From positions 868,001 through 932,000 of the forward strand of contig NAJO01000018.1 of NCBI GenBank assembly GCA_002077065.1: a stretch of DNA of 64,000 nucleotides, in the 5' to 3' direction. The first letter of the stretch is position 1, and each line of letters opens with the position of its first letter. This stretch comes from Cryoendolithus antarcticus (Eukaryota > Ascomycota > Dothideomycetes > Cladosporiales > Cladosporiaceae). This document shows, one piece after another, positions 10,588 to 20,788 of the stretch. The position numbers were made by a program, and so were the translations under genes. Below the pieces are notes generated by a model. That model was given only the letters and a program-made list of their open reading frames with translations, was not told the origin of the DNA and made no database searches.

Positions 10588-12310
10588 CTAGACCCCTCGC
10601 AATCCACCCGTCCCAGCAACATCAACCCTCGATCTCCTGTTCGCCTTGCGCGCCTCCACCTCCCGGATCCCATACTGTGCATCGTTCCTACCAATTGTAC
10701 AGTGCCCATCAATTTCAGCAACGCTCTGCCGAGCCTGTGCGCCCCACGCAGTCGCATCTCGCGGAGCATTGCTCTGCGGTGCATTGCTCTGCGGTACATT
10801 ACTCTGCGGCGCATTGGCTAGCGGCACATCGTTCCAAGCCGGCGTCGGACCAGCATTATTATGCGGGCCTAAGTTGGGACCTATGGGCGACACTGGCGAA
10901 GATGGGTCGTAGAGAGATGAGGTGTAAGCGTTGTTGAGTTCCGTGGTGTTGTGTCTTGTCGTGTTATTGTAGGGTGATGGTGTCGAGGCGTAGCTCTCTT
11001 GGGTTCGCGCAGGGTTGCGCGATGTCAGAGGTGGAGCGTTGAAGCCTGTAGCGGCATTCGGTGTTGCTTCGCGGTCGACTGGGTCGGCGAAGGGGTCGTT
11101 CGTGGGACCAGTCGAAGCGGGATCATTGCTGTATGGCCGCTGTGACTGCTGTTGCGGAGGCGGGCCAGGCGGTGCTTGGTAGACCTCTTGATCACGCCCA
11201 TTTCCGGTAGTTGCTGCTCCAAACCCATTGCGCGGTTGTCGCTGTGTTGGTGCCGACGCAAACAAACTCTCCGATTGCTCATGACTAGCAGCAGGGGTGG
11301 CGAACGGCCCGGACACATTATCCACAGCATCCGGCGGCGGACTCTGATTAATGCCCAGTGCTCTTCTCGCCTCCAGCAGTACCCTCTGATACCTCGACCC
11401 CGCTAGACTCAACTGCTCATTCGTCTCGATGAGCGTCAACATGGTATCATCATCCGGCGTAGGATTATCACACCCAATGAACTGCTGCATATTCCTCTGC
11501 GCACTCTGACACCGCTCATTGAACTCCCTCGCCAGCTCACTATTCAGAATCTCCTCTTTGGGCGTCGACTGCAGCAACTGCAGCAAGATCTTCGACGTAT
11601 TCTTCGCCTCCTCGACCCGACTAGCAAGCTCCTGTGGCGAAGGGAGCTGATTTTTCGTCATGAAGTCATGCTGGCTGTCATGTCTCCTAAACCGCCCTCC
11701 ACCGTTCATAGTCGCGCCCTGCATCGGCCGTGCAGTATGCATAGACCCAGCCATGCCCTTTTCCTTCCTCCACATCGCGATCAGCCCCGCAACACCCTCG
11801 TCGCCAATCTTATTCACCTCCAGCGCATCCAACGTCTCCCGTAGAATCTGCTGCGTACTTCCATCCTTGCACCCCCTCAGCAATTCCTTCACAGTCTTCA
11901 CGAACGGCGGATCAAAACACCTCGTGAACGTCGGGCCCGGATTGTCTGCTAAGATCCTGACCAGCATGATGGAATTGTACTGCACGGAGGGCTTGGAGCT
12001 GTACTCCTTCGCGAGGTACTTCTTGATTTGCAGCGCTGCGGCGGCGGCGGCTGCGGGCGAAGACTCAGCGGCTTCAACGATGCTGGGGAGGTGGAGGTAG
12101 TCATCATCGCGGTTGGCGTTGGGGGTGGACTCGCAGAAGAGGCGGATGCTGCGGGAGGCGTTTGCTTCGGGAGAGTCGACGGGGGAGTTCTCGAGCTGCA
12201 GGGAGTCTGAGTTGGGACCTGTACACTGCTTTAGTGGGAAGGTTTGTCTTCGCGATGGACTCACTCCTCGTCCTATTGAGCAGGGTGGTAAAGCGCTTCA
12301 TCTTGGACAT
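10588..12310 (-). CDS. VHS and GAT domain trafficking adaptor (Lsb5/GGA-like)
   Basis: A short first exon, 12310-12265, encodes MSKMKRFTTLLNRTR. It is followed by a 46-nt intron (12264-12219) and a main exon (12218-10588), about 558 residues in all. The N-terminal part matches a VHS fold: a superhelical run with YNSIMLVRILADNPG, FVKTVKELLRG and ETLDAL. A second helical block, EAKNTSKILLQLLQSTPKEE followed by CQSAQRNMQQFI and TLIETNEQLSLA, matches a GAT domain. No clathrin box or GAE ear is evident; the rest is Pro/Gln/Asn-rich and probably disordered. VHS-GAT proteins act in ubiquitin-dependent endosomal sorting, and in yeast Lsb5 links endocytosis to actin. The first intron is forced because the main exon has no ATG start of its own. 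Confidence 0.85.
10761..10829 (-). repeat. 15-bp coding minisatellite in the VHS-GAT gene
   Basis: About four and a half 15-bp units based on GCGGTGCATTGCTCT (plus strand) encode tandem Asn-Ala/Val-Pro-Gln-Ser pentapeptides near the C-terminus. The unit is a multiple of three, so copy-number change would leave the frame intact. Confidence 0.8.
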
Positions 12311-12900
12311 ACAATTGCAGTGGAATCACCGATTTATGCGTGACTTCTCTCTTGTATAGCTCTATGCTCTCTCGGGTAGACTCAGGACATCACAAGGAAC
12401 GAAACCATAGGTAGCTCTCACGTGTGGAAAGCATCGTGAATGCAGGGTATAGAGGATAAGACAGGGTAGTGGAGCTTCCCCACGTGGACGTCCGCGCCAC
12501 AATGAGACGGATCACCACACCTTGGCGATTGCGTGGTCAAGACCTAATGAGGTGATTAGCGAATCTTTAGAGTCGTAAGATGCCGCGCAAGCATGATACA
12601 CACTCGGACAGGCTCAAGATCTACGTGCACAGGGCATTTTTTAAAAACACGTTTGCCCGCCTTGGCACGTCCATCGAGGTCAAATTGACACGTGCCTGGC
12701 GATAACACCAGTGACGAGACGTTGCGGAATTAGTTGGCAGTGGCATGAAGCACAGTTTTTGCGTGATACAGCATCCGTAGTACCACTCTGCCCAGTGGAA
12801 ACATGCGTCTGGGCGAATGAGGTACATCGTCGTAGACTGACGCATGACTGGCACTGCAAGCACACTTGATCATTGACCCTCCTTGAGCGCCTCAATCACC
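12311..12900. other. Divergent intergenic region
   Basis: About 590 bp between the start codons of the VHS-GAT protein and the choline kinase. It must hold both promoters. I see no convincing TATA box or repeat. Confidence 0.45.
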
Positions 12901-15297
12901 ATGTCTCCTTCGAGTGCTTCCCCGAAGCCTGGCATACTGAAGCAAGACCCAGTCAAAGGATCAGATTGTGCATCTCCTAGCTCATATCTAGGACTGCATT
13001 ATGCGGCCTCGCCAAAGACTACCCCAAAATCCGTATCGATCGACCCCAATGCGGAGACTATCTCGCCGATGATGCTTGCAAAACCAAAGCAATCCGATGA
13101 ATACTTCAGTCTTGATGGCGAGCGAGCGCCTCGCAGGCCCTTGGTCAAAGGCCCAAGTTCGCATCGGCTGTCTGGGCGACCGAGTACGACCTCCCTCCAG
13201 CAGCCGGCTTCGGGCTCGCTAGATGGGGCGAGTCAAAGCGATGAGAGGGGGACGGGAGAGCATGAGTATCGTTCGAGGCATGTTGATCATGTGCTTGACG
13301 AGGTGTCTTCCTGGGTTGCGGAGGAGAAGGCGAAGCGTTCTCGGAGGAAGGAGAGGAAGCAGTCGAAGATTGATCAGAAGCAGGCTGCGCCGGCTCCTGC
13401 TACTAACGCGAACGACTCTGGATCTGACTCTGATCTTGATCTAAGTCGGCTAGAGGAGATCATGAAGCGCATCGCTGTTTCAAAGGCTTCTCGCGGTCAT
13501 CGAAAGCATTCGTTACGCAGCAAGCTCTCCTCAATTTCCCTCAAGCATGGCCACAAGCGAAAGGGATCTACGGCTGGTGGATCTTCAGACACGGAGTACG
13601 TTGATGGCGATGTCCTCGTACCCTCCTGCGACGCGATCTTGGACAATTCGAAGACTGTGGCTCAGCCTGGCGGTGCATCGGATGCTTCTGATGACGATGA
13701 CCTCCGACAGATAGCTTCGTATCGCGACACTGACGCTTGGGCGGGTTTCAAGTTCGAGATCGTGCGATTGACACATACGCTTCGACTCAAGGGCTGGCGC
13801 AGGGTTCCCATGGATATGAGCGGGCAGATCACGGTTGACAGGCTAAGTGGGGCGTTGACTAATGCCGTGTATGTGGTATCGCCGCCCAGCGAGCTACCTG
13901 CACGCAACGAGAAACCGCATGTCGATGGTAGCGCGCAACCGGTCCTAAAGAAGCCACCACCTAAGCTCCTACTACGTATCTACGGACCGCAAGTTGAGCA
14001 TCTCATAGATCGAGACTCTGAGCTGCAGATACTACGGCGACTTGCACGCAAGCGGATAGGTCCTCGCATGCTCGGGACCTTTGGCAACGGTCGATTCGAG
14101 GAGTACTTCCATGCGCTAGCCCTCACTCCCGAGGAGCTTCGCAGCCCGGACGTAAGTCGCCAGATCGCAAAGCGTATGCGGGAGCTGCATGACGGCATTG
14201 AGCTGCTTGATCGAGAGCGTAACGATGGGCCCTTTGTGTGGCTGAACTGGGACAAGTGGGTTCAGCGTGTTGAGCAGGTCGTCTTGTGGATGGACAATGA
14301 AGTCAAGTCTATGCCACCGGGAGTGAAGCCTACCGGATCTGATACTTGGAAGCGCAGAGGACTGATCTGTGGCGTTGAGTGGCATGTATTCCGCGCAGCT
14401 GTCGAGAAGTACCGCGACTGGCTACAGAACGAGTACGGGAGTGCGAAGAAGGTCAGCGAGCAGCTTGTGTTCGCTCACAACGATACTCAGTATGGTAACA
14501 TCCTGCGTCTTGTGCCGACTGATCAGTCACCTCTTCTGCTGCCAGCGAACTCACACAAGCAGCTTATTGTCATTGACTTCGAGTATGCGAACGCCAATGT
14601 GCAGGGCCTAGAATTCGCCAACCACTTCACGGAGTGGTGTTACAACTACCACGACGAGAAGAAGCCGTACGCATGTAACACAAATCGCTACCCGACGCCC
14701 GAAGAGCAAGATCGCTTTGTCCGCGCGTATGTCAGGCATCGACCGCAGTTCAATGTTACTACGCCGATGATGAAGGCGCAGAGTCCTGCCCCATCGAATG
14801 GCTCTACCCACAGCACTCCGAAGCGGACAACGTCGAGCATCTCAGCGTTCATGCTCGATGCTCGTAACCCGTCGCAAGGTACGCAGGCCACCAAGTACGA
14901 CGACGCTGCTGAAAAGTCGGCAGAAGACGCCGAAGTCAAGCGCCTTCTTCACGAGACACGCCTTTGGCGCATCGCCAACACCGCCCAATGGGTGGCTTGG
15001 GGCATAGTCCAGGCTAAAATCGACGGGCTGCCTGATTTCAGCGATAAGAAAGACACCTCGGTGCCCGGAATCGAAGACGATGACGAAGGGGACAGTGATA
15101 GCGAGTACAAGACTCTTGCGAAGCTGGAGACGCATGAAAGCGAGGCGAAGGAGGAGGAAGATGAGGAGTTTGACTACCTGGGTTATGCGCAGCATCGGGC
15201 TATGTTCTTTTGGGGGGATATGCTGCAGATGGGGCTTGTGAAGGGGGAGGACTTGCCGGAGGGGCTGGTGGAGAAGGTCAAGACGGTGACTTACTAG
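12901..15297 (+). CDS. Choline/ethanolamine kinase
   Basis: This single-exon gene encodes 798 residues. The first ATG in the frame is at 12901; the frame is open slightly further upstream but without ATG. It catalyses the ATP-dependent phosphorylation of choline and/or ethanolamine, the first step of the Kennedy pathway to phosphatidylcholine and phosphatidylethanolamine. The catalytic motif HNDTQYGNIL starts near residue 526 and the metal-binding LIVIDFEYANANVQG near 556, followed by FANHFTEWCYNYHDEKKPYA, the family-typical substrate region. A choline-kinase N-terminal block (GWRRVPMDMSGQITVDRLSG) precedes the kinase fold. The first 270 residues are Ser- and charge-rich, probably disordered, and contain several Arg/Lys-Ser sites. 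An acidic insert (EDDDEGDSDSEY) lies near the C-terminus. Choline versus ethanolamine preference cannot be read from sequence alone. Confidence 0.93.
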   Translation: MSPSSASPKPGILKQDPVKGSDCASPSSYLGLHYAASPKTTPKSVSIDPNAETISPMMLAKPKQSDEYFSLDGERAPRRPLVKGPSSHRLSGRPSTTSLQQPASGSLDGASQSDERGTGEHEYRSRHVDHVLDEVSSWVAEEKAKRSRRKERKQSKIDQKQAAPAPATNANDSGSDSDLDLSRLEEIMKRIAVSKASRGHRKHSLRSKLSSISLKHGHKRKGSTAGGSSDTEYVDGDVLVPSCDAILDNSKTVAQPGGASDASDDDDLRQIASYRDTDAWAGFKFEIVRLTHTLRLKGWRRVPMDMSGQITVDRLSGALTNAVYVVSPPSELPARNEKPHVDGSAQPVLKKPPPKLLLRIYGPQVEHLIDRDSELQILRRLARKRIGPRMLGTFGNGRFEEYFHALALTPEELRSPDVSRQIAKRMRELHDGIELLDRERNDGPFVWLNWDKWVQRVEQVVLWMDNEVKSMPPGVKPTGSDTWKRRGLICGVEWHVFRAAVEKYRDWLQNEYGSAKKVSEQLVFAHNDTQYGNILRLVPTDQSPLLLPANSHKQLIVIDFEYANANVQGLEFANHFTEWCYNYHDEKKPYACNTNRYPTPEEQDRFVRAYVRHRPQFNVTTPMMKAQSPAPSNGSTHSTPKRTTSSISAFMLDARNPSQGTQATKYDDAAEKSAEDAEVKRLLHETRLWRIANTAQWVAWGIVQAKIDGLPDFSDKKDTSVPGIEDDDEGDSDSEYKTLAKLETHESEAKEEEDEEFDYLGYAQHRAMFFWGDMLQMGLVKGEDLPEGLVEKVKTVTY

Positions 15298-16331
15298 ACG
15301 GATGTTGGAGATATCGTGGGTTGGAAAGTAAGCATTCAATGAGCCTTGCTATCAGATCTCTCTAGCTTCTCCAGCATGTTCCCTATGCACGAATACGACA
15401 ATCGGAAGCCGTCACTCGAGCGCCTGACGCTATGTCTTCTGGTAATATACATCACATTGTGGCGTTCATGCGCAGTTCGTGCCAATCAAGAGAGCTGCTA
15501 GCGGACTGGATCGAGCGCACCTTCGCCAGGAGGTAAGGTCCTGATATATCATCGCCGCGCTGCATGTACGAGCACTGTCCACGACGAGGTTTCGATGAGA
15601 GGCTCGCTTCTTTTATCACTCGCGTGGCACTACCATGGCTCTACGTCTTCGCCTGCCCACTGGATCCGAAGACTACATGCAGTAAGCGCGTTCGTCGGAT
15701 CGTCTACGGCAATGAACAGCCACCACAGGACTAGCGAAAGCATGACCCTTGTAGCGACGGCTGTGAGGTGCATTTCGTAGTCTTACGTTTAGGAGAAGTC
15801 GACAGGGCCAGCTCGTATCCCAAAGACGCATCAAGCACTGCGCATGTGGCCCCAACTACCTTAGCTGACATTTCGCTCTCGCACCCGATGATTCGGATCG
15901 CGTTTTCTCTGTCACTCGAATGCCTTGGCGTAAGTTGTCTCGCTTGTCACCTGAGAACAACTGCCGTGACCTTCGACATGTACCCCGCATAGAGTTCTTT
16001 GACGGTAGATCAATACGAGTCACGACCCATGTGCTCTCCATGTGCTCCCCATGGGGTATGCGAGTCTATCGACCAATGGCACGCGCTGTTGCAGGCTGAC
16101 TCGCAGTGAGCTGATCGGTCCCAAGACCGTGGTGCAGAGTCTGGATGCAGGACGATAACAGGTGATGCGTCGTGGCTGAAGGGCATGGAGGGTGTATATG
16201 AGGGTTGCTGGGGCCATGCGATTCAGCTAGCATCCCACCACCTTCTGACCTCACTGCGAAGGTCGCTGTAGACGGACCAGCAGCTTGATCCTCCTTGCTG
16301 TAGCTCAGTTCGATCATAATACTTCGCCGCG
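15298..16331. other. Intergenic, no supported gene
   Basis: About 1.0 kb between the choline kinase stop and the acetate-type transporter start. Only short frames without motifs are present. It probably contains the transporter promoter. Confidence 0.5.
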
Positions 16332-17637
16332 ATGGCCGCAGAACACACGACCAACGGTCTCGACCACGAAGCGATCCACCACGCCGGGCCCTCCCTCCAC
16401 AAGACAGACACGAATATCACGATCTCGCCTGAGCTATGGGAGAAGCTATACCTCACGCCCAAGGTCCCAACACAGAGCGATGCGAATAAGCGGTTCGCAA
16501 ACCCGACACCCATGGGATTCGTGGGATTCGTGATCAGCACGTTCACGTTTGCGACAATGTTGGTCGCCTGGCTCCGAGTGCTTGATCTTGCGACAATGCT
16601 GACCTGGACAGACTCATGGGATGGGGCGGCGCTGCTGGGCTATCTGGAGTCGCTGGAATATTTTTCTTCACCGGTAGAGCTGGCCTGCGCTGTGCTGCTG
16701 CTCGTTGACTGACGGGGCAATTCTCAGGGCCGGTACTGCTGATCTTGGCGACTATCTTCGAGTGGGTGATGGGTATGTCTCGGACGATATCGCAGAGCTC
16801 AAGATCGCGCATGGCTGACGCTACAAAGGCAACTTCTTCCCCATGATGGTCTGCAGCCTCTTCTCGGTCTTCTGGCTCAGCTTTGGACTGCTGCAACTCC
16901 CGACACTTGGACTTGCAGCGGCATATAGCACTACTGGGAACGCAGCCGAGGGCGCGGCAAGCAAGGAGTATAATGCTGCTATTGCGCTGTACCTGATTGT
17001 GTGGGGTTTCGCACTGTTGTAAGTCAAGACCTTGCGCTCCTTCCCAGGGAACCGATCGCTTGGCAAAGCTGTTGTCCGCAAAGCCACGGCAGAATGACCC
17101 AGCTGCTGCACTGGTGAGAGATACAGTGCAAGAGCCTCACCTCGCACAAGCAGCAAAGTCTCCTGGTGGCGACTTGTACCGACCCAAGCAACGGGACAGC
17201 GGTGATGGCTGCGCAAGAGGTTTCGATGAAGCACCGAGCGCCACAGATGCAAAGTCCATCAGCTGATAAATGTTCCAGCACCTTCTTCATCTTTACGCTC
17301 AAGACCAACGTGATCTTCGCCGGGATCTTCCTGTTCGTCACTCTCGGTGCTTGGGTCCTCTCCGGGGCATATTTCGCTGTAGCAAGAGCGGACTACACGA
17401 TGGCGCTGAAGCTACAGAAGGTCAGTCTCGATATATCGGATGAATCAACGACTCTGCTGACAAATTCGACAGACTGGCGGCGCGCTGCTCTTCATTGTGG
17501 CGGCGCTCGGATGGTACATGACCTTCGTGATCATGGCTTTCGAGATGCGACTACCGGTCAAGCTTCCCGTAGGAGATCTCAGCCACTTCTGGCCGAGTAC
17601 CGATGTGACGCTGAGCGAGGCGGAGAAACAGGCATGA
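16332..17637 (+). CDS. GPR1/FUN34/YaaH (Ato) family acetate-type transporter
   Basis: There are six exons: 16332-16558, 16612-16673, 16728-16772, 16829-17018, 17279-17420 and 17473-17637, encoding 276 residues. The family signature FANPTPMGFVGF precedes the first of six membrane helices. Other helices are recognisable at LMGWGGAAGLSGVAG, PVLLILATIFEWVMGNFF, ALYLIVWGFALL, FTLKTNVIFAGIFLF and GGALLFIVAALGWYMTF, and the tail motif LPVGDLSHFWPSTDV is conserved in fungal members. Ato proteins import acetate or related short acids, or export ammonium, at the plasma membrane. The first donor is the weak GTTGGT at 16559; only this site keeps the frame. The fourth intron is long (260 nt). The gene appears intact. 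It is convergent with the damaged Dal5-type permease. Confidence 0.86.
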
Positions 17638-17989
17638 ATGACTGCCCATCTATGGAGCTTTGAGGCAACGTGACTTCGCCTCTCGAGGTATTGACAATAG
17701 GGCTTTTGCTTGAATCGACCCGACTGTGATAGTGAACTCAAATAATACGATACCCTCGAGATGATAGATCACAGTATCGCTGTACCGAGGAGTATCACCT
17801 GGCAGTCAGCGCTGACACAGGTCAGTATATCGGTCTTGAGTGCGCTGATAGCAGCAGAGTCACCTTTCGGCTTTCGAGAAGCGAGGTGAATCGTGGCAAG
17901 ATGTGCAACTTTTGCGCAGCTACACTGTCCCGAACTGTATACCGGTGCGATTGAACCAAGGAAAGATCATGTTCTTCAATGGGCCTAGC
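17638..17989. other. Convergent 3' interval
   Basis: About 350 bp between the stop codons of the Ato transporter and the permease relic. I see nothing distinctive. Confidence 0.5.
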
Positions 17990-20034
17990 CTATGCCAGCT
18001 GCGCTATCTTCTTCCAGGTCTCCCTCCTCTGCAGCCACCACACTGTCCAGGTGATCCCGAACTGAGCCACGAATGCATAGCTGCTGAAGATGAAGCCTTT
18101 GGTGAAGCGCGGACCATTGACGGCAGGATAGGTAAGATAGGGTAGCCATGCGTTAAAAGCACGAGAGAGCCGTCAGCTCTGTTTCCCATGGTAGGCGTAC
18201 AGATCGAACTTACTAGCCCATAGCGTTCATCAATCCGAGAACGATGGCTCGTTCCTCCGCATCTCCACCACACATTTCGCTGTTCGCTCAAGTCAGCACC
18301 TATCGTCGGCATACCATGTTGCGCTGCACTCACTTTGCCCAACTCATACTGATTGTACCGTACGGAACAGCTGCACTACTTATCTCGAAGGCGAACCACT
18401 TCAGTCCCGACTATACGGTCCAGATTGCGAGGACTGTACTGTAGAAGAGGCCGAAGAAGGTGTTGATGCTCATGATCGCAGGCCGATTACGCCAGTGGTC
18501 GGAGAAGATCGCGAAGCCGACCTTAGTGACGATCTGGACGGCGGATTGCGTCGTGGGTATGATGTTGATCAGCGCGATGGAGTACTTCTTCGAGGCCTTG
18601 AGCCAGAGGCTGAAAGGGTTTACGCTGCTCGAAGGGCCCTGGGGAATTCAGTGATGGTAGTTACGATTTGAGTGCGAGCAATAGACATACTGTGTTGATG
18701 AAGATGACATAGAGCCGGGGACCCTCATGGTCAGTCGGGAACAGCTCACGACGGCTTGATACAGGACTTACACCACAAGTGCATAGACATGCCATCTGCC
18801 GAAGATGCGCTTCCACGCGGAACGCCCGAGACGAGTTCGAGGAGCGCGTCCCATATCAGACATGCGCTTGCGTGCAATCACCCTCTGCTCAATGCTCAGA
18901 TAGAAGGCGCAGGTGTTTTCTGGAAGATCCGGGATCAGGAACATGCCCGCTATAGCGATTGGAATGCTGATGACGCCGTCCATGATGAAAAGCCACTGCC
19001 ATGTTGTCAGCGCAAGGAACCTGGAAGGCTGGGTCATCAATATCAGCAGACCTTCCAGCCCGGCAGGCCACCAGTTTCGTTGAGACCTTTGTATACGCCG
19101 GCCTGTAGATACCCGCTGAACATACTGGCCGCCGCCGAACTTGCATGAAATACGCAAGCCCGCTTGGCAAGCTCAGAAGGCTTATACCAGGAGCCAAGGA
19201 TCATGTGCGCAGCCGGGAAGAATATCGACTCGGCCAGACCGACGAAGAAGCGTATGGCAATGACTTGATTAGAAGTCGTCACCGCTGCAAGTGAGAAATT
19301 CAAGACCGTCCAAACAAGTTCGCAAGACGGGATCCATATACTTGGTCGTACCTTGGTGAGGATGATCTGGCTTGGAATCTGGCCGATGACTGCTAAAGGT
19401 GAGCTTTGAGCTGAGTAGATACGGTATGTCATATCGGAGAAGGCCACCACGCACCATAGCCTGTGGTCCAAGCAACATCGATCAAGTTGAGTTGATTGGC
19501 ATTCATGGCAAGGTCCTCCTTCATGCCCGACACGTATGCATTGCTGATGTTCTGAAGTCTTCTGTTAGTATCACTCGGCTGCCGCCGGCAGGATTATCAA
19601 TACCGTCTGGTCCAGATTCTTGATGAAGTAACTACCGATACTGGGTCAGACTTGTCTTCGCCGCCAGGAAAGGATCCCGGAGATACGTACCCGAGACTCA
19701 GTATCGTCAATACGCTAACGTCAAGACGCTGCACAAAGCATGTCTCCTCCTTCGATCGGCCTGGATCATAGTCCCATACCCACGACCACCATGGCACCTT
19801 AGGCTTCCCGTCGCCATCGAGAGCTATCTCGGTCGAGACCTCGGACGGCGCAACCTCATTGACACCAGTACTGTCGATGGAGAGATGCTTCTCCGGAGGA
19901 AGCTGCATATGGTCTGCCATACTGAGTTCCAAAGAGTCGCGCTCGTTCTCGCGATCGTGATGGTTGTGTTGTAGCAGAGGGACCGAATCAGGTGAGCGCT
20001 GTTGCGTGGAGCCCCCAGCAGCGAAGTCGCGCAT
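17990..20034 (-). pseudogene. Dal5-type MFS anion/sulfonate permease with a nonsense codon and a lost splice site
   Basis: Nine blocks reconstruct a 536-codon frame: 20034-19691, 19631-19604, 19551-19455, 19392-19052, 18995-18774, 18723-18691, 18638-18334, 18279-18214 and 18161-17990. The product is a 12-helix major facilitator of the Dal5 group: NLDQTNISNAYVSGMKEDL after helix 1, VGLAESIFFPAAHMILGSWY, FHASSAAASMFSGYLQAG, and GDAEERAIVLGLMNAMGY near the end. The yeast group imports allantoate, nicotinate, sulfonates and similar anions. Two lesions are visible. There is an in-frame TAG at 18413-18411, inside a conserved stretch ending in GLKWFAF. The last intron also has CG at 18163-18162 where the AG acceptor should be, with no in-frame alternative. 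Either would remove C-terminal helices. It is divergent from the damaged dioxygenase, which suggests a shared former pathway. Confidence 0.82.
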
Positions 20035-20788
20035 TGAGTTCTACCTGATGATCTCTGCAAAACCTCACGTGCTGACACCCTCGCACGCAATCCACCACCC
20101 CGACTAGGTACCCTGCAGATCATGCATTGGGCTTCCGCCGTGAATCATGCGAGACCCGTGTCGATGGCGCCGGCCGAGCCCAAAAACCTTTGGAACCTTG
20201 CCGTCTTGTTGGACGTTGCCGGGCTTATCTCTACTGCTTCGTAAGCCTATGTAGCCATGTTAGGGCTTGCTCAGACCATGTGCCAGCATATACTCTGATC
20301 GAGACGCAACGTGCTCCGGGTGGGCCATGAGGTGATCGACGGTAAACCTATGCAAGCACTGCTAGGCGGAGTGCGACACATTGCCATCAATGCCGCAGGT
20401 GTGCCGGCGGTGTCCAGCAGAGCACTGGCCTGCCATTGGCTGAGATATGGATGAGGTCGCAAGGTCTTGGCGTTGTACTATTGCGGATTGAGGAGGCAGA
20501 TGGCGTGATGCAAGAGCTCGTACACCACCGCACTAACTCAATACGACTCTGCCCCACAGGCTCCACGTGCGCCAATGATGCCGAAGATCATACAGCAGTC
20601 CATGCATGAATGCTGATCAATGTGGTGGAAGACCGTGTAATTGGAGTAAAGAAAGGCTCGACGTATATGAGGGAACAGTACTTCAGGGCCAACCTCGAGA
20701 AGACATGGCTCCCATGCACTAAGCAGCAAGAATAGTCATATACCTCCAGTCTACAGTATCGTCTCTAGTCGAGCATTTATAAACCTCA
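20035..20788. promoter_or_regulatory. Shared promoter region of the permease/dioxygenase pair
   Basis: About 750 bp separate the divergent start codons. A TATA-like TTTATAAA lies at 20776-20783, only a few bases before the dioxygenase ATG at 20789, so it is probably too close to serve as its TATA box. No gene is visible. Co-regulation of the pair is an inference from the head-to-head arrangement. Confidence 0.4.

Noticed and set aside
16555..16615. Apparent one-base frameshift between exons 1 and 2 of the Ato transporter
   Set aside because: Using the weak donor GTTGGT at 16559 instead of GTCGCC at 16563 restores the frame and the family motif at the junction, so the gene is scored as intact.
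18334..18450. A 36-nt intron that would remove the TAG of the permease
   Set aside because: It is shorter than any intron seen in this window and would delete a conserved membrane segment.
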